A DNA stretch of 64,000 nucleotides from Amborella trichopoda (Eukaryota > Streptophyta > Magnoliopsida > Amborellales > Amborellaceae). Shown in pieces: positions 41,492-52,150 of this stretch; the first letter of the stretch is position 1, and each line of letters begins with the position of its first letter. The notes under the pieces are model-generated. The model was given only the letters and a program-made list of their open reading frames with translations, was not told where the DNA came from and ran no database searches. Position numbers and translations under genes: made by a program. The stretch is taken from assembly GCF_000471905.2 (NCBI RefSeq), contig NW_006494789.1:4209766-4273765 (forward strand), read 5' to 3'.

Positions 41492-44217
41492 TGACCTTAA
41501 ACACCCCTTCACGAAAAAAAGAAGAAAATAATGGGCATGGTGTATTGTTGGAGTATTTTTATTCAACATGGGGCCCCCGCTCAATAAAGCCTAGCAAATA
41601 GTGAAAATTCTAGCAGTCTCAGAATAGCACTGGAATCAGTCAAGATCTTCATTAGGTCTGTCAAAAGTCTCTTGCCAAGTTTTGTCGCATTTCGACATCT
41701 CTAAAGTAGTGCAGACTGAGAAACTGTTCCGGTAGAATCAACCTCTAGCACCTTGAAAGGGCCCTTATAACTAGAGATACATTTTTAGTGTCTCAAATTG
41801 CTGTGGAACCACCACCATTGGATCTGGCACGGTAAAAAATCCTCAAGGTTCAAATTTCAGGCCGAACAGACACTCTAGGAAAAAGTTATAAGCAAAAGCG
41901 TGAAACAGGAAGCGTCGCACGCTATTCCCGTGCTGCCACCCTCTAACTCCACGCCATGGAATGGGTAGTCACGAATAGTGAATTTAGATGCTCATATCTC
42001 GCCTGTCTCAAGTCAGATCGTGTTCAAATTTGGTGAGCATGTTCGTCTAGTCAAGACGAGCGATTCAATATGTGGCACTCCCCGTGACTATACCCGAGCA
42101 CGAAGATAAGCTTGAGAGAAGTTATTGATCCGTGAAGAAATTGCAAGAAATTCAGCACCATCATGCCTCGCTCAAGTGGCCAGATCACGCCACTCGTGAC
42201 CTCGATCGACGTGAGACCAATTCCATCGTGTGTGTAAGGTCTCAGGCTATCACTGACCCGAACCCCGTACATGGTGAATTGTCGGATTTTACACACGAAG
42301 CCGATGAAACAACTACAAATTCCATCATCGAAATTTTAGATTCTGGCTAAATTCTAAAGTTACAAAATCATCGCTCAGGCACGTAATCGAGCTGCGTTTG
42401 TTGCCAGACGATTGTAACGACATGCTAAGTGTACTTCAATGAAGAAATCACCGAAAAACATCAAGGAACAAGTACACTATCGATTCGTAGTATCAAGATC
42501 CATTCAAATTTCAATTCACATGATCGTGTACTAAAACACGATCCATGGCTCGAAGTTGGTATCAAATCGATTGCCATGTCGAACCCTACAAGAAAATAAT
42601 CATCATATGATCAACCAAGCATCAGAATGACCCCTAATCATCCATGCAAGTTCTAGGACAACACAAGGACTATTATGGAATTTCATTAATTGTTAAGAAG
42701 GGGCAAATCTGTGATTTTTCACTCTATTTTCTAATTTTTTATTTCAATTAATCTTAATTTCTAGCGAGTAGGGTTACTTTTGATTATCCACCCATTATTT
42801 GGGGCAAATTCTATCTATAGATACCAACATTGTACGCACCAAATGACTCAACCTTTCACAAAAAGGGAGAGTTTTTACTCAATACAGTTTCTCTTTCTTC
42901 TCATTGTTGGGTCACATTTGAGAGAGACAAAGAGTGAGGTGAGTGAAACTTTTGATAGGTACCCCAAGGTTCCTCTCTCTTCTTTTTCTTTTCTTTTTCC
43001 CTCTCTTTCCCCTCTTCTCCATTTGAGTTCCTCACAGAGGTCATGCACGACAGTGGCAGTGCCATGCATGCCTCTCCTGAGATCTCACAAATCATGCATG
43101 GAAATGACAGCACCATGAGTGAGTCTCCTTCTCCTTCTGTTCTTCTATCTCTTTCTTCCAATGAGGCCTGTAGATGGCACTGCCCATTACCGTCCACAGA
43201 CGTAGCTTTGACGTGTCAGTGAAGAACCCAGATGGCGAACTTTATTGCCACCTGAAGGGGTCCTCCCCTATTTCTCGTCTATCGTAGACGGTGATATCTA
43301 TGGCCGCCCGATGGAGGTCTCGGCATCATCTACCGCCGTCCGCCAGCTTTCTTTGCATGTTAGGTGCTTATCGTCGTCCTTCCTACGCCCCACACCTATT
43401 TTCATGCTTCACAAATGACTATCACCATCCGCTTTGTCAGAGACTATCGCAGCCCATGTGGGGATGTGTTGTCTCCTTATGTTGCCAACGATGATGCCGA
43501 GTGTCGTCCGTAGTTCATTACTCACTCTCTAGCCATGAGCAGTAGTGTCAAGCGCCACTCGAGAGCCACGACACTGCTACTCCACAGTCGTGAGTGGCAA
43601 CACCTAGCATCATCGAGTCCCCATCTCTCTGCCATCTCGTGTCTTCTTTTCATTCTCTTATCTCTTCTCACTTGACTAAGGGTAGACTTAGCCTAGTACC
43701 GCCATATCAGCCTTGATTTCGAGTAGTATTTTCGTCATGCTGGTCTTGAGAACCATGCTCGTCTTGCTACCACTTCGAGTCGATAACTTCTCGACTGTCA
43801 TGCTAGTCTCGCCTCTTCGTCAAGTTTTATTCACCTTTCTATCTTTATCTAAACCTTACGCTTCATCACCCTCTAGTATGAACGTACATTGCCCAACGAC
43901 AAGTGTGGATCTCTTTGACCCACTTGTCTCGTCAATTAACCATAAAAGTGTTGTGCAGGAAACAAGAGGATTGCAAGTCAAGGGAGGCGATTCCGAACCA
44001 GCTAAAGCAGCTAGGGGGCTTTCTTCGTGATCTAAGAGGGCACCCACGCGAGCCAGTCCGGGTAACTCTGTAACCCACCTTCAATTCCTCTCTCATTGGT
44101 TGGTATGCCTGCCCAAGGTTCTGAGAGAGCAATCTCAAAACTCGAGTTCGCTCAAGAGCCGAGATACGTGCTGCCAGATCATGTAGATTCGGAAGGTGAG
44201 ATCGAGGCACCTAACCA
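41492..44217 (+). mobile_element. T-family LTR, copy D
   Basis: Start taken at TGACCTTAAACACCCC, aligned with TGTAGACACCCC of C; end at '...gcacctaacca', 2726 bp. It contains the conserved blocks at 41584 ('ataaagcctagcaaatagtg'), 42555 ('cgaagttggtatcaaatcg'), TATA-like 'ctatctatagatacc' (about 42810), CT tract (about 42970-43020) and a short minisatellite (43260-43500). Upstream is a polypurine tract of C, and downstream a primer-binding site and leader, so this LTR serves both as 3' LTR of C and 5' LTR of D. Its post-TATA block is of the A type, not the C/F type. Confidence 0.8.
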
Positions 44218-44219
44218 GC

Positions 44220-44238
44220 TTGAAAACTCCACTAGGCA
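44220..44238 (+). other. primer-binding site of D, mutated
   Basis: 'tgaaaactccactaggcac' aligns with 'tggcgactccattaggaac' of G at the same distance from the LTR end. Two G to A changes at the start fit cytosine methylation decay on the other strand. Confidence 0.65.
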
Positions 44239-44306
44239 CTTACTACCCCTTAGTCGGCTCACTTTTGTTTGACCAGTATACTCTTTTACTTTCTGCATTA
44301 ATTTCT

Positions 44307-45353
44307 ATGGCACCCGGGTTATTCAACCCATTCATTCGAGTCGGGGATTTCCTTATCCCAGCACTCGTGACTATCCTAGGGAAGAGAACTATTCAAGCTT
44401 CCTTCCCTACTCTCGTTCTAAGTCAGGACTCTTGGTTTGACTTCTAGATTCTTTCCTAGGATAGCGCGAGAGGGGACTTAAAAGTCTTCGCCTCCCCACT
44501 GCCTCGCCTTAGTTGACCTTCCACCAAGGCTTCTTCCATCGGTGGCACATCTGCCACTGCATATGACACACACCCTGCTACTGGCAAGTCCCTTTCTGGT
44601 CATATTCCTGAGGCATGCCAGAAGGCTTCCCCCATCACTCTTGTGAGAGGCAAGCAAGTTGTCGTCGCTCTTGAGGTTCACCACGCGGCAACCCCCCGTA
44701 TCCTTCAACCTCTCCAAGCCTTTAGATCTAGAGGCTCGGTGCACCAAGGTGCAGACCCTATGGCCTCCACCCCTTGCACACACCCAAGGGCTCGTGGTCT
44801 ATCCACTCGAGCCACACCTCGAGGCAACCCTCACGTTTCCTTGAGCTCGCATCCAAGGCTAGGCCTTCTCGGGCCGAACCATGCATGTGCCATGCATTTT
44901 CCTGCCACAGCCCAAGGTAGCGTTAGCTCTACACCACCTCGAACACATGAGGGTCGATCACTCCATCTTCCCTCCCAGCACACACATCTTCACCTTATGA
45001 GAGATGGGCTTCTTCCTTGTCCCTCATAGACACAATCTCGTGAGTCTCGGCCTCCTCAGGTCGGACTCATTGACCGAGCTTGGGCTGATCCTCAAGTCAC
45101 CCGGACGGCTAGCTCTAAAGGTGGACACACACCATCGTCACATGTCCCTCTCAGATCTAAACTCAAGCAGAATCACAGACTAGCTCCTTCCCCTACCGCT
45201 CTTCTGACGCCAGGCAAGCACCTCGAGCCTTGGTACTCAAAGGTCTTCCCTAAGGGTACTATCTTGAGCCAGCCTCAGGTCAACCTTGCACATGGACCCC
45301 ACAAAGGAACTCTGGGTAATGACCTGATATCAAACATAGCCTCTAGCCTCTAA
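44307..45353 (+). pseudogene. ORF1-like protein of element D (upstream of gag), 348 codons with four stops
   Basis: One frame runs from ATG 44307 to TAA 45351-45353, with internal stops at 44445, 44457, 44514 and 45027. The start reads MAPGLFNPFIRVGDFLIP. The middle has THPATGKSLSGHIPE, VRGKQVVVALEV and RGSVHQGADPMASTPCTHP, each matched in G. The end has KHLEPWYSKVFPKGTIL. The protein is basic and rich in H, P, S and T with no membrane segment or known domain. It ends 83 bp before the gag ATG. Known Ogre elements carry an ORF1 of unknown function in this position; identity with that family is inferred from position only. Confidence 0.6.
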
Positions 45354-45436
45354 GGAAGAAACCCAGGCTGCCTTTTGTCCTTGAACCCCACTCCCTGCCC
45401 CAGCTCGTAGACACGGTCCTTGCGTGTTCAAAGAAG

Positions 45437-45805
45437 ATGGGGCAGTCCAGGTCTCAGGCTCGGTTCTGGAATGAAGTCCACAACTGTCTTAGGGTTAAGC
45501 ATAAGAGAGGTCTTCAGATCCTGATCAAACAAACCTCCAGGGCAGTCGAGGTCGCCACCCTTGATGACCTCTTGCCTCATAATCCTTTCTTCCCTCTCCA
45601 AACTCCAGAGCTTGACAAAGTCCAAGAGTATTGCTGGGTCGTCACTACTCAGAAGCCATTGTCTCAAGACCGTCAAGAACCGGTCCTCACAAGATCGACA
45701 TATAAGGATCGAGTCCAGTCGAGGCAGGCTGAAGCCCTCCATACTGACTTGCCACGCACCACTCACCAACCCCGACAGTCTGTTCGTCCTCTTGGCTCCT
45801 CATAC
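45437..45805 (+). pseudogene. element D gag, N-terminal fragment
   Basis: An open frame starts MGQSRSQARFWNEVHNCLRV. It contains RAVEVATLDDLLPHNPFFPL, matched by EEVEVTTFDDLLHHNPFFP in C and VVKIANFDNPLHLNPFYPL in G, then QSRQAEALHTDLPRTTHQP. It ends at the centre of the D/G inverted repeat, before the gag core. The frame is intact over its 127 codons, unlike C, where stops follow at once. MGxxxS at the start fits an N-myristoylation consensus. Confidence 0.65.
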
Positions 45806-46345
45806 TTGTTCATGTGATCCTCATGTGCATCACTGAGCGCGCTTAAGACCATTATGCTGACCTTTTCTCTAGCGAGGTCAACATTAGTGAGGATAGAAGG
45901 TTTGTGAGCTTGACGGGTTGGACATGGTAGGTCAGTCAGTAAGGGGTAGCATGCCCCGACTGAATTCGATTTTTGTACACAGATTGCATTTGAACCGGTT
46001 TTAGACAATCTTGAGAGCGTGGCCGGGGGCCAGTTCACGACATTCATGGAACCATGGTTATTGAGTGGCTGGGTCTTCTTTTGTGACAGTAACCACAGCA
46101 CAGGGCTCATAGATCTCTTCTTCAGGCTTCATTGTCTAAAGGGGGTAGAAGGGATTCAGGTGAAGAGGGTTGTCAAAATTGGCTATTTTGACTACCTTAT
46201 TTACCTCCCTAGTCAAAATTTGCTGACTTTTATCACATTTAGTCATGATGTTTTGATGGACCTCTTGCCAAACCAGCGATCTAGGTCATGGTTGGTCAAC
46301 TCTTCTTGCATAGGAGAGAGTTGTCTCCATCAAGTGTGGTAAAGG
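45806..46345 (-). pseudogene. element G gag, N-terminal fragment
   Basis: On the minus strand: WQEVHQNIMTKCDKSQQIL (about 46290-46235), VVKIANFDNPLHLNPFYPL, then CAVVTVTKEDPA and, further left, a degenerate part aligning with C up to 'cacatgaggatcacatgaac'. A stop follows the F-Y-P-L block. The initiating MGQS of C and D is not preserved. The gag core is absent because the sequence turns into D at about 45806. Confidence 0.6.
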
Positions 46346-46399
46346 ATAGGGTCAGGAACTGGAGTCATCTTGGGCTGAGGAGGATGAAGGACTAGATCT

Positions 46400-47423
46400 T
46401 CTGTGAGGTCCATGACCCGAGCTCTCTTATGAGCTCCAGAGACGTGACCAAAGTGTTGGGGCTGGTTTAGGATGGTACTCTTGGGGACAACCTTGCAGTA
46501 CCAAGGCTGAAGGTGCTTGCTCGATGGAGAAGGAGGGAGCAGGAGCAGAGTTGACTCATGAGGAGGCCAGAGTCGAGGACAAGGGAAGTCCTGGGATGGT
46601 GACATGTGTGCGCCCCTTGAAGAAGGATCTTGAGGGACCTAGGGGTCCATTCGGGCTTGTGCAGGTGAGCTGGCCTTAAGAGGCCGAGAACTACGAGCAG
46701 GTGTCTGTAAGAGAACAGGTGCAGGCCCACCCATTACAAGGTGCGCTTGTGTGTGCATAAGAGGAGGACGAGGAGGTCATCTCCTGTGTATTTGGGTTAG
46801 CGTAATAATGGCATTTCTCGGAGTAGTGAGATGCACAATGAGTGGCGTGTGGAGGATCTGGCCTCGAAAGGTTCAATCCTGGACATGGACTTGAGGTAAC
46901 AGAAGGATTGCCCCAAAGTGTGACTCAAGTGGGTGACCCATGAGTCTTGTGGTGTGTGTAAGGGGTGGAGACCATGGGGTTTCTGCCTCTCTGTGTTGAG
47001 CCTCTAAGGATAAAGACCCTTGGTGTAGGAATGTGGGGGTTAGCCTTATGGCGACCCACAGAAGCAATGACAACTCTCTTGCCTTTTATAGAAAGGGACT
47101 GGGCAGCCTTCCGGCGTACCCCAGAAACATGACTGGTAAGTGACTTGCCGGTAGCAGGGTGCATGTGTGTGGGGTAACATAAGTGCCGCCCATCCAAGGC
47201 ACCTTAGTGGAATTTCCACCAGAGCGAAGAGATGGGGAGTGAAGGACCTTCAAGTTCCTCCTCACACCGGTCCAGGTTAAGACCTGGGAGCTAGACAAGG
47301 GGTCTTTGCTCAAGAGGATGGTTGGAAATGAAGTCGAAGGACCTTGTTCCTAGGGACACTCTTGAATAAGGGGATAAGAAAATCCCTAATCCGAATGAAT
47401 GGGTTATAAAACCAAGCAGCCAT
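46400..47423 (-). pseudogene. ORF1-like protein of element G, frameshifted
   Basis: Starts MAAWFYNPFIRIRDFLIPLF at 47423 and hits a stop after 37 codons (47310). The middle resumes in another frame (47197-46925): MHPATGKSLTSHVSGVRRKA, IKGKRVVIASVG, LRGSTQRGRNPMVSTPYTHH, each aligning with D. The end (46540-46457) reads KHLQPWYCKVVPKSTILNQP in a third frame. Conservation with D is strongest in these three blocks. No known domain. Confidence 0.6.
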
Positions 47424-47501
47424 AAGTGAATGTGAAAAGATGATGAAAGCAGATAAAGAAGAAACTAGCCAAACAAGAACGATCCGACTAAGGGGTAGTA
47501 A

Positions 47502-47520
47502 GTTCCTAATGGAGTCGCCA
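47502..47520 (-). other. primer-binding site of G, best preserved in the window
   Basis: The minus strand reads 'tggcgactccattaggaac' 4 bp after the LTR end. This is the reference for the mutated sites in B, D and A. I recall it as tRNA-Arg type. Confidence 0.7.
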
Positions 47521-47524
47521 AGCT

Positions 47525-49958
47525 GGTTAGGTGCCTCGATCTCTCCCTCCGGATCCCTGAGGGATCAGGCGGCTCACGTCTCGAGTTTCGGGGAAGGCCC
47601 AAGACATTCATGAAATCGCACTCTCAGGAACCTCGTTCGAAACTGGGGTTGGTGTTATCAACCAGTGAGAGAGGAATTTAAAAGGTGGGTTCGAGACTTA
47701 CTCTGGCTGACTCGTGTGGGGCACTCTCTCAGATCACAAAGAAAACCCCCAGGTAATGAAACTGGTTTGGAATCGCCTCCCTTGGCTCGTATTCTTCTTA
47801 TTTTCTGCTTTCTACAATCATAAACATATATGGTAAAAGTTATGAGATAGGTGGGTTAGGCCTCACCCTTTTCCTCTTTTATGAACTTATCCAAGCATGT
47901 GTATTCGCAAAGAGAAAGATTTGATCAAGCGAGAAGGTCAGAGAGTGACTAGACAAGTAGATAATTGACATAACGTGGTGGCGAAACGGGCTCGATAATT
48001 GGGGCTGGCTCACGGGATTGCTACTAGATGTTATTTCCGATATTAAGTAGCTAAGCATGATGGTTGGTCTGTCGTGGCAGTAAAGTAGGCTAAGCAAACC
48101 TGGTGCAACAACATTACGGTTAGACAACAGGACTGCGATGAGATGCTAACGTCAATTCCTCGTCGACAGGTAGAAGAAGAGAGAGAGAAGCAATTGGTGC
48201 TAGGTCTCACCAAATGATAGATGAAGAGAGCAGAGATCAACCGGTGCCAGATCTCTCCGACTGGTAGAAGAAAAGAGAGAAAACCAATCGATGCTAGGTC
48301 TCGTCGACTGATAGATGAAGAGAGAGATGACCAATCGGTGCTAGGTCTCGTCATTGATAGATAAAGAGGGAGAAGACCAACCGACGGTAGGTCTCATCGA
48401 CTAGTAGATGAGGAGGAAGAAGAAGTGAGAAAAATAGAGAGAAAAGAGAGAGAAAGAAGAGAGAGAAAGAGAGAGAGGAGAGGAGAGAGAAAGTTGTCTG
48501 CTCGAAATGTACCGGCCCTTTGATCTCTCTCCTCTCTCTCTCTCCAAGACATACTCATAGGCTCAAGAAAGGAATCGAAATTTCTATTCAATCCTATAAA
48601 CAATCAACTGAAGGTTAAGGTCCTCGTGGGGGTGGCGTGTCTGTTTACAATGAGGCAATGCCTATTTATATAAAGTTGTGCCCAAACATGGGTGGATTGA
48701 TCAAAATTAGACCTAATTTCTTAAAATTAAGATTTAATTGAATTAAAATAAATTCTCAAAATGGGTGTAAAAAGATTCTTTACTCTTGCCTTACAATGTG
48801 TGGAATTTCAGAATAGTTCTTGTGGCTGCCCAAGAACTTGCATGATATTCCATGGCTGGCCCGAGGTTATTCTGATGCCTGTTTGATCGACATATTATTG
48901 TTTTATTGTAGGGCTCGACATGGCGATTGTTTTGATACCAACTTAGAGTCATGAATCATGTTTATGAGTCATGATCATGAAACTTGCTTCGGACCGACAG
49001 TACAATCTTTCCTTAATTTTTTTTCTGTGATTTCTCCATCGTACGCATTAAGCATGTCATCACGATCATGTGGCAACAATCGGAACGCGATTTGGAGCCC
49101 GAACGAAGATTTCGCAACTTTTGAGTTTTGGTCGGAATCTAGAATCCAACGACCAGAATATCACTAACTTCGTCGGCTTCGTGCATGAAATCAGACCGTC
49201 CATCATATATGTGGTTCGATCCAATGATAGCCCTAAACCTTACACGCACATTGGAATTGGTTTTGCATCGATCCGTTGTGCAAGCGTCGTGATTTGGTTC
49301 ATCAAGGGAGGCATGTCGCTGCTGAATTTTTGCAACTTCTTCACGGATTGGCAACTTCTCCCAAGATTTTCTCCCTGCTTGAATATTATCTCGGGGCATG
49401 CCACATATCGAATTATTCGTCTTGATGGGACGAATACGCTCACCAAATTTGGGAGCAATCCGACTTGGAACGAGTGAGTTATGGGCTCTAAAAGCTACTA
49501 CTCATAACTATAAAAACAACCACTTTAATGGTGTTTTGGTGCAGTGAGGCCACAGGGGAATAGTGTGCGCCCTCTCCTATTTCAATGTTTTGCTCATATT
49601 TTTGCTCTGTAGCGGCTGATCAAGTCGAAACTTGTCCCATAGGGGTTTTTGACCATGTCGGATCGAATGGCAGAGGTCCCACAGTGTTTCGAGACACTGA
49701 AAATGTAGATCCAGTTGTAGGGTCTGTTTTAGGGTGTTAGAGGGCAATTTTCTTAAAATTGTTTCTTTGTGTTCGCTGCCTTAGATATGTTTGATGGTGA
49801 TGAAACTTGACAGATGGTCTTTTGAAGTGTTGATGATGATCTTAATCAATTATGGGGTAATTTTGAGACTGTAGGGAATTTTTCACTGTTTTGTAGGCTT
49901 TATTAACGTGTTTCCTATTAGGGACCAAGGTGATGAAAAATACATTCAAACTTGATCC
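47525..49958 (-). mobile_element. T-family LTR, copy G, inverted
   Basis: Reverse-complemented, it follows D and C throughout: 'gttaataaagcctacaaaac' (49890), 'gtctcaaaattaccccat' (49855), 'taagttggtatcaaaacaat' (48940), TATA 'tttatataaatagg' (48670), CT tract (48540) and the end 'gcacctaacca' (47525). About the first 60 bp are missing at the junction with F. The post-TATA block differs from both the A/D and C/F types, making a third subtype. Instead of the 36-bp array it has a 62-bp array. Confidence 0.8.
48165..48420 (-). repeat. ~62-bp tandem repeat inside LTR G, four copies
   Basis: The plus strand shows four copies of a unit with 'ggtgctaggtctcgtcgact' and 'gatagatgaagagagagat', starting near 48178, 48240, 48300 and 48355. 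It occupies the place of the 36-bp 'gatgcctatc' array of the other T LTRs, but the unit is unrelated. Confidence 0.8.
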
Positions 49959-49960
49959 AG

Positions 49961-52150
49961 CGAAGAAAAAAATGGAAAAACATCAAGAAACAAGCACACT
50001 ATTGATTTGAAGTTTGTAAGATTCATCCAAATTTCAAGTCGCATGATCGTGGCTTAAAAACACGATCAATGGCTAAAAGTAGGTATCAAATCAATTGTCA
50101 TGCCTAGCCCTAGAAGGAAACAATCATCTTTCGGACAAATGCACACCAGAATAACCCTGGATCATCCATGAAAGATCACCCACGTTCTACGGCAGCAGCA
50201 GGGATTCTGAAATTTGCCCAATTGCTAGGAAGGGGCAAATCAACGCACCCTATTTTCTTATTTTTTTTAATTCAATTAAATATTAATTTTCAGAAATTAG
50301 GTTTAGTTTTGATCAATCCAGCCATGTTTGGGGAACAACTCTATATATATCACGTACTATCATTGTACATGGACCAAACTTTGCTTAATAAAATTCATCT
50401 CTTCTTATCGTTGGCTCAAGTTTCAAGAGAGATAGGAAGGAGAGAGAAACTTTTAGGTCGGTAACCTTGAGATTAAGGTAAAAATCTTTCTCTTCTTTTC
50501 TCTCTTCTTCTCTCTTCTCTTTCTTCTCTTTCCTCTGAGTTTTCCTTAGAGGCCAAGCACGGCAATGGCAGTGTCATGCATGCCTCATTCTTTCTTTCCT
50601 TTCTTGTGGTTTCGCAGGTCGTGCATGGCGATGGCAACGCCATGCATGAGTTTCTTTCCCCCTCTCTTCAGTTGTTTCTATTTCTCAACGAAGTTTACAA
50701 ACGATGCTGCTCATCGTTGTCCGTAGGTGTTTCCTCGACGTCCCACGTAAGCGCAAATGGCGATGCCTATTGCCGCCCGTAGGGGTCTCATCCTATTGCA
50801 CGCCTATCGCAAACAGCGGTGCCTATTGCCACCCGTGAAGGGTTGCGGCAATACCTATCATCGTTCGCAAGCTTCTAGTGCCTATCGTAGATGGTGATGC
50901 CTATCGCCACCCGCGAAGGGTCGCAGCGATGCTTATAGCCGTCCGCAAGCTTCTCTCGTATGCCCTATTCCTATTTAAGATGGCAATGCTTATCACTGCC
51001 CACAAAGGGTCGCGGAGATGCCTATCGCCGTCTGCATCTCTCACACCATGTGCTTATTGCAGAAGGCGATACCTATCGCTGCCTGCGAAGGACCGCGACG
51101 ATGCCTATCATCATCTGTAGGATTCTTTCATGTGTGACGATGCCTATCACCCTCCATAGGCTTTCTTCGTGCACTCGGTGCCTATCACTGTCCTCAGGAT
51201 TCTCTAGCGTCCCCCACCTATCACCGTGCGCTTCACAAGAAGCTATCGCCACTTGTGGAGGGATGTGCTTCCTTCATGTGTTGCTAACGGCGATGCCTAA
51301 CGCCGTCTGAAGTTTGCTGCCTTCCCCTTTCACTGTGAGCAACATGCCATCCATAGCCATGACATTGTTACTCCACGACTGTGGGTGGCGGTCTTAATGC
51401 CGTCGGGACCCTCTCTCTTCACCTCAGGTGCCTTCTTTTCATTCTCTTTTCTTCTCTTTACTCCTCATTCTTGTTTGACTGAAGGACAGACTCAATCTAG
51501 CACCATCATAGTGGTCTAGCTGTCGAGCAGTATTACCCTCGTGCTGGTCCTGAGTATCATGCCCGTCTTGCTGCGACACTAGATTAGGACAGTCATATCG
51601 ACCTTGGTTTCGAGTAGTATTGTCGTCGTACCAGTCTAAGTTACCATGCCAATCTTGCTACCACTCCGAGTTGGTCACTGTACTGGTTCAGCTATCGTGC
51701 TAGGCTTGTCCCCTAATCAAGTCTTCTTCTCTTTTCTTTCTTTATTCGAACCTTCTTCTTCATCACCATAACTTCTTATCTTCTCAACCATATGAATGTG
51801 CATTTCCCTAAGACAAGGGTGGGTCCTTCGACCCACTTGTCTTGCAAGTTAACCATGATAGTGTTGTGCAGAAAACAAAGAGATTGCAGGTCAAGGGATA
51901 CGATTTTGAACCACTATCTGAAGCAGCTGGGGCGCTTTCCATTGTGATCTAAGAGGGCACCAGTGTAAGTCACGGACCCAAGTGAGGTTGGTCCCCCACT
52001 CACGAATAAAATTTCTCTCTCACTAATTGGGCACCTGCCCTTGTTCTCAAGGTTCCCAAGAGAACAATCTCAGGTCTCGAGTCTTCCGAACCCAAGACAC
52101 GTGTCACTCGATCACCTAGATCAGAGAGGTGAAATCGAGGCATCCGACCA
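49961..52150 (+). mobile_element. T-family LTR, copy F (5' truncated)
   Basis: Homology with C begins at about 29530 of C ('caagaaacaagcacactatt') and continues to the end 'gcatccgacca' at 52150. The first ~970 bp of the LTR are missing. TATA 'ctctatatatatcacg' (50338) and the following block are nearly identical to C. CT tract at 50480-50535. No primer-binding site follows; the LTR of the E family starts at the next base. Confidence 0.8.
50750..51300 (+). repeat. 36-bp-type minisatellite inside LTR F
   Basis: About 14 copies of the 'gatgcctatcgccgcccgc' type, matching LTR C. 'cgcttcacaagaagctatcg' closes the array, as in C. The ORFs crossing it (50878-51310) come from the repeat. Confidence 0.75.

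Noticed and set aside
41146..41601. 151-codon ORF as a gene
   Set aside because: It overlaps the 3' UTR repeats and the LTR start, is rich in H, S and P, and has no recognisable motif.
41492..49958. A recent perfect palindrome (assembly inversion artefact)
   Set aside because: Arms differ at many positions and carry different minisatellites and TATA regions, so they are distinct copies; a misjoin at the centre is still possible and is noted in the findings.
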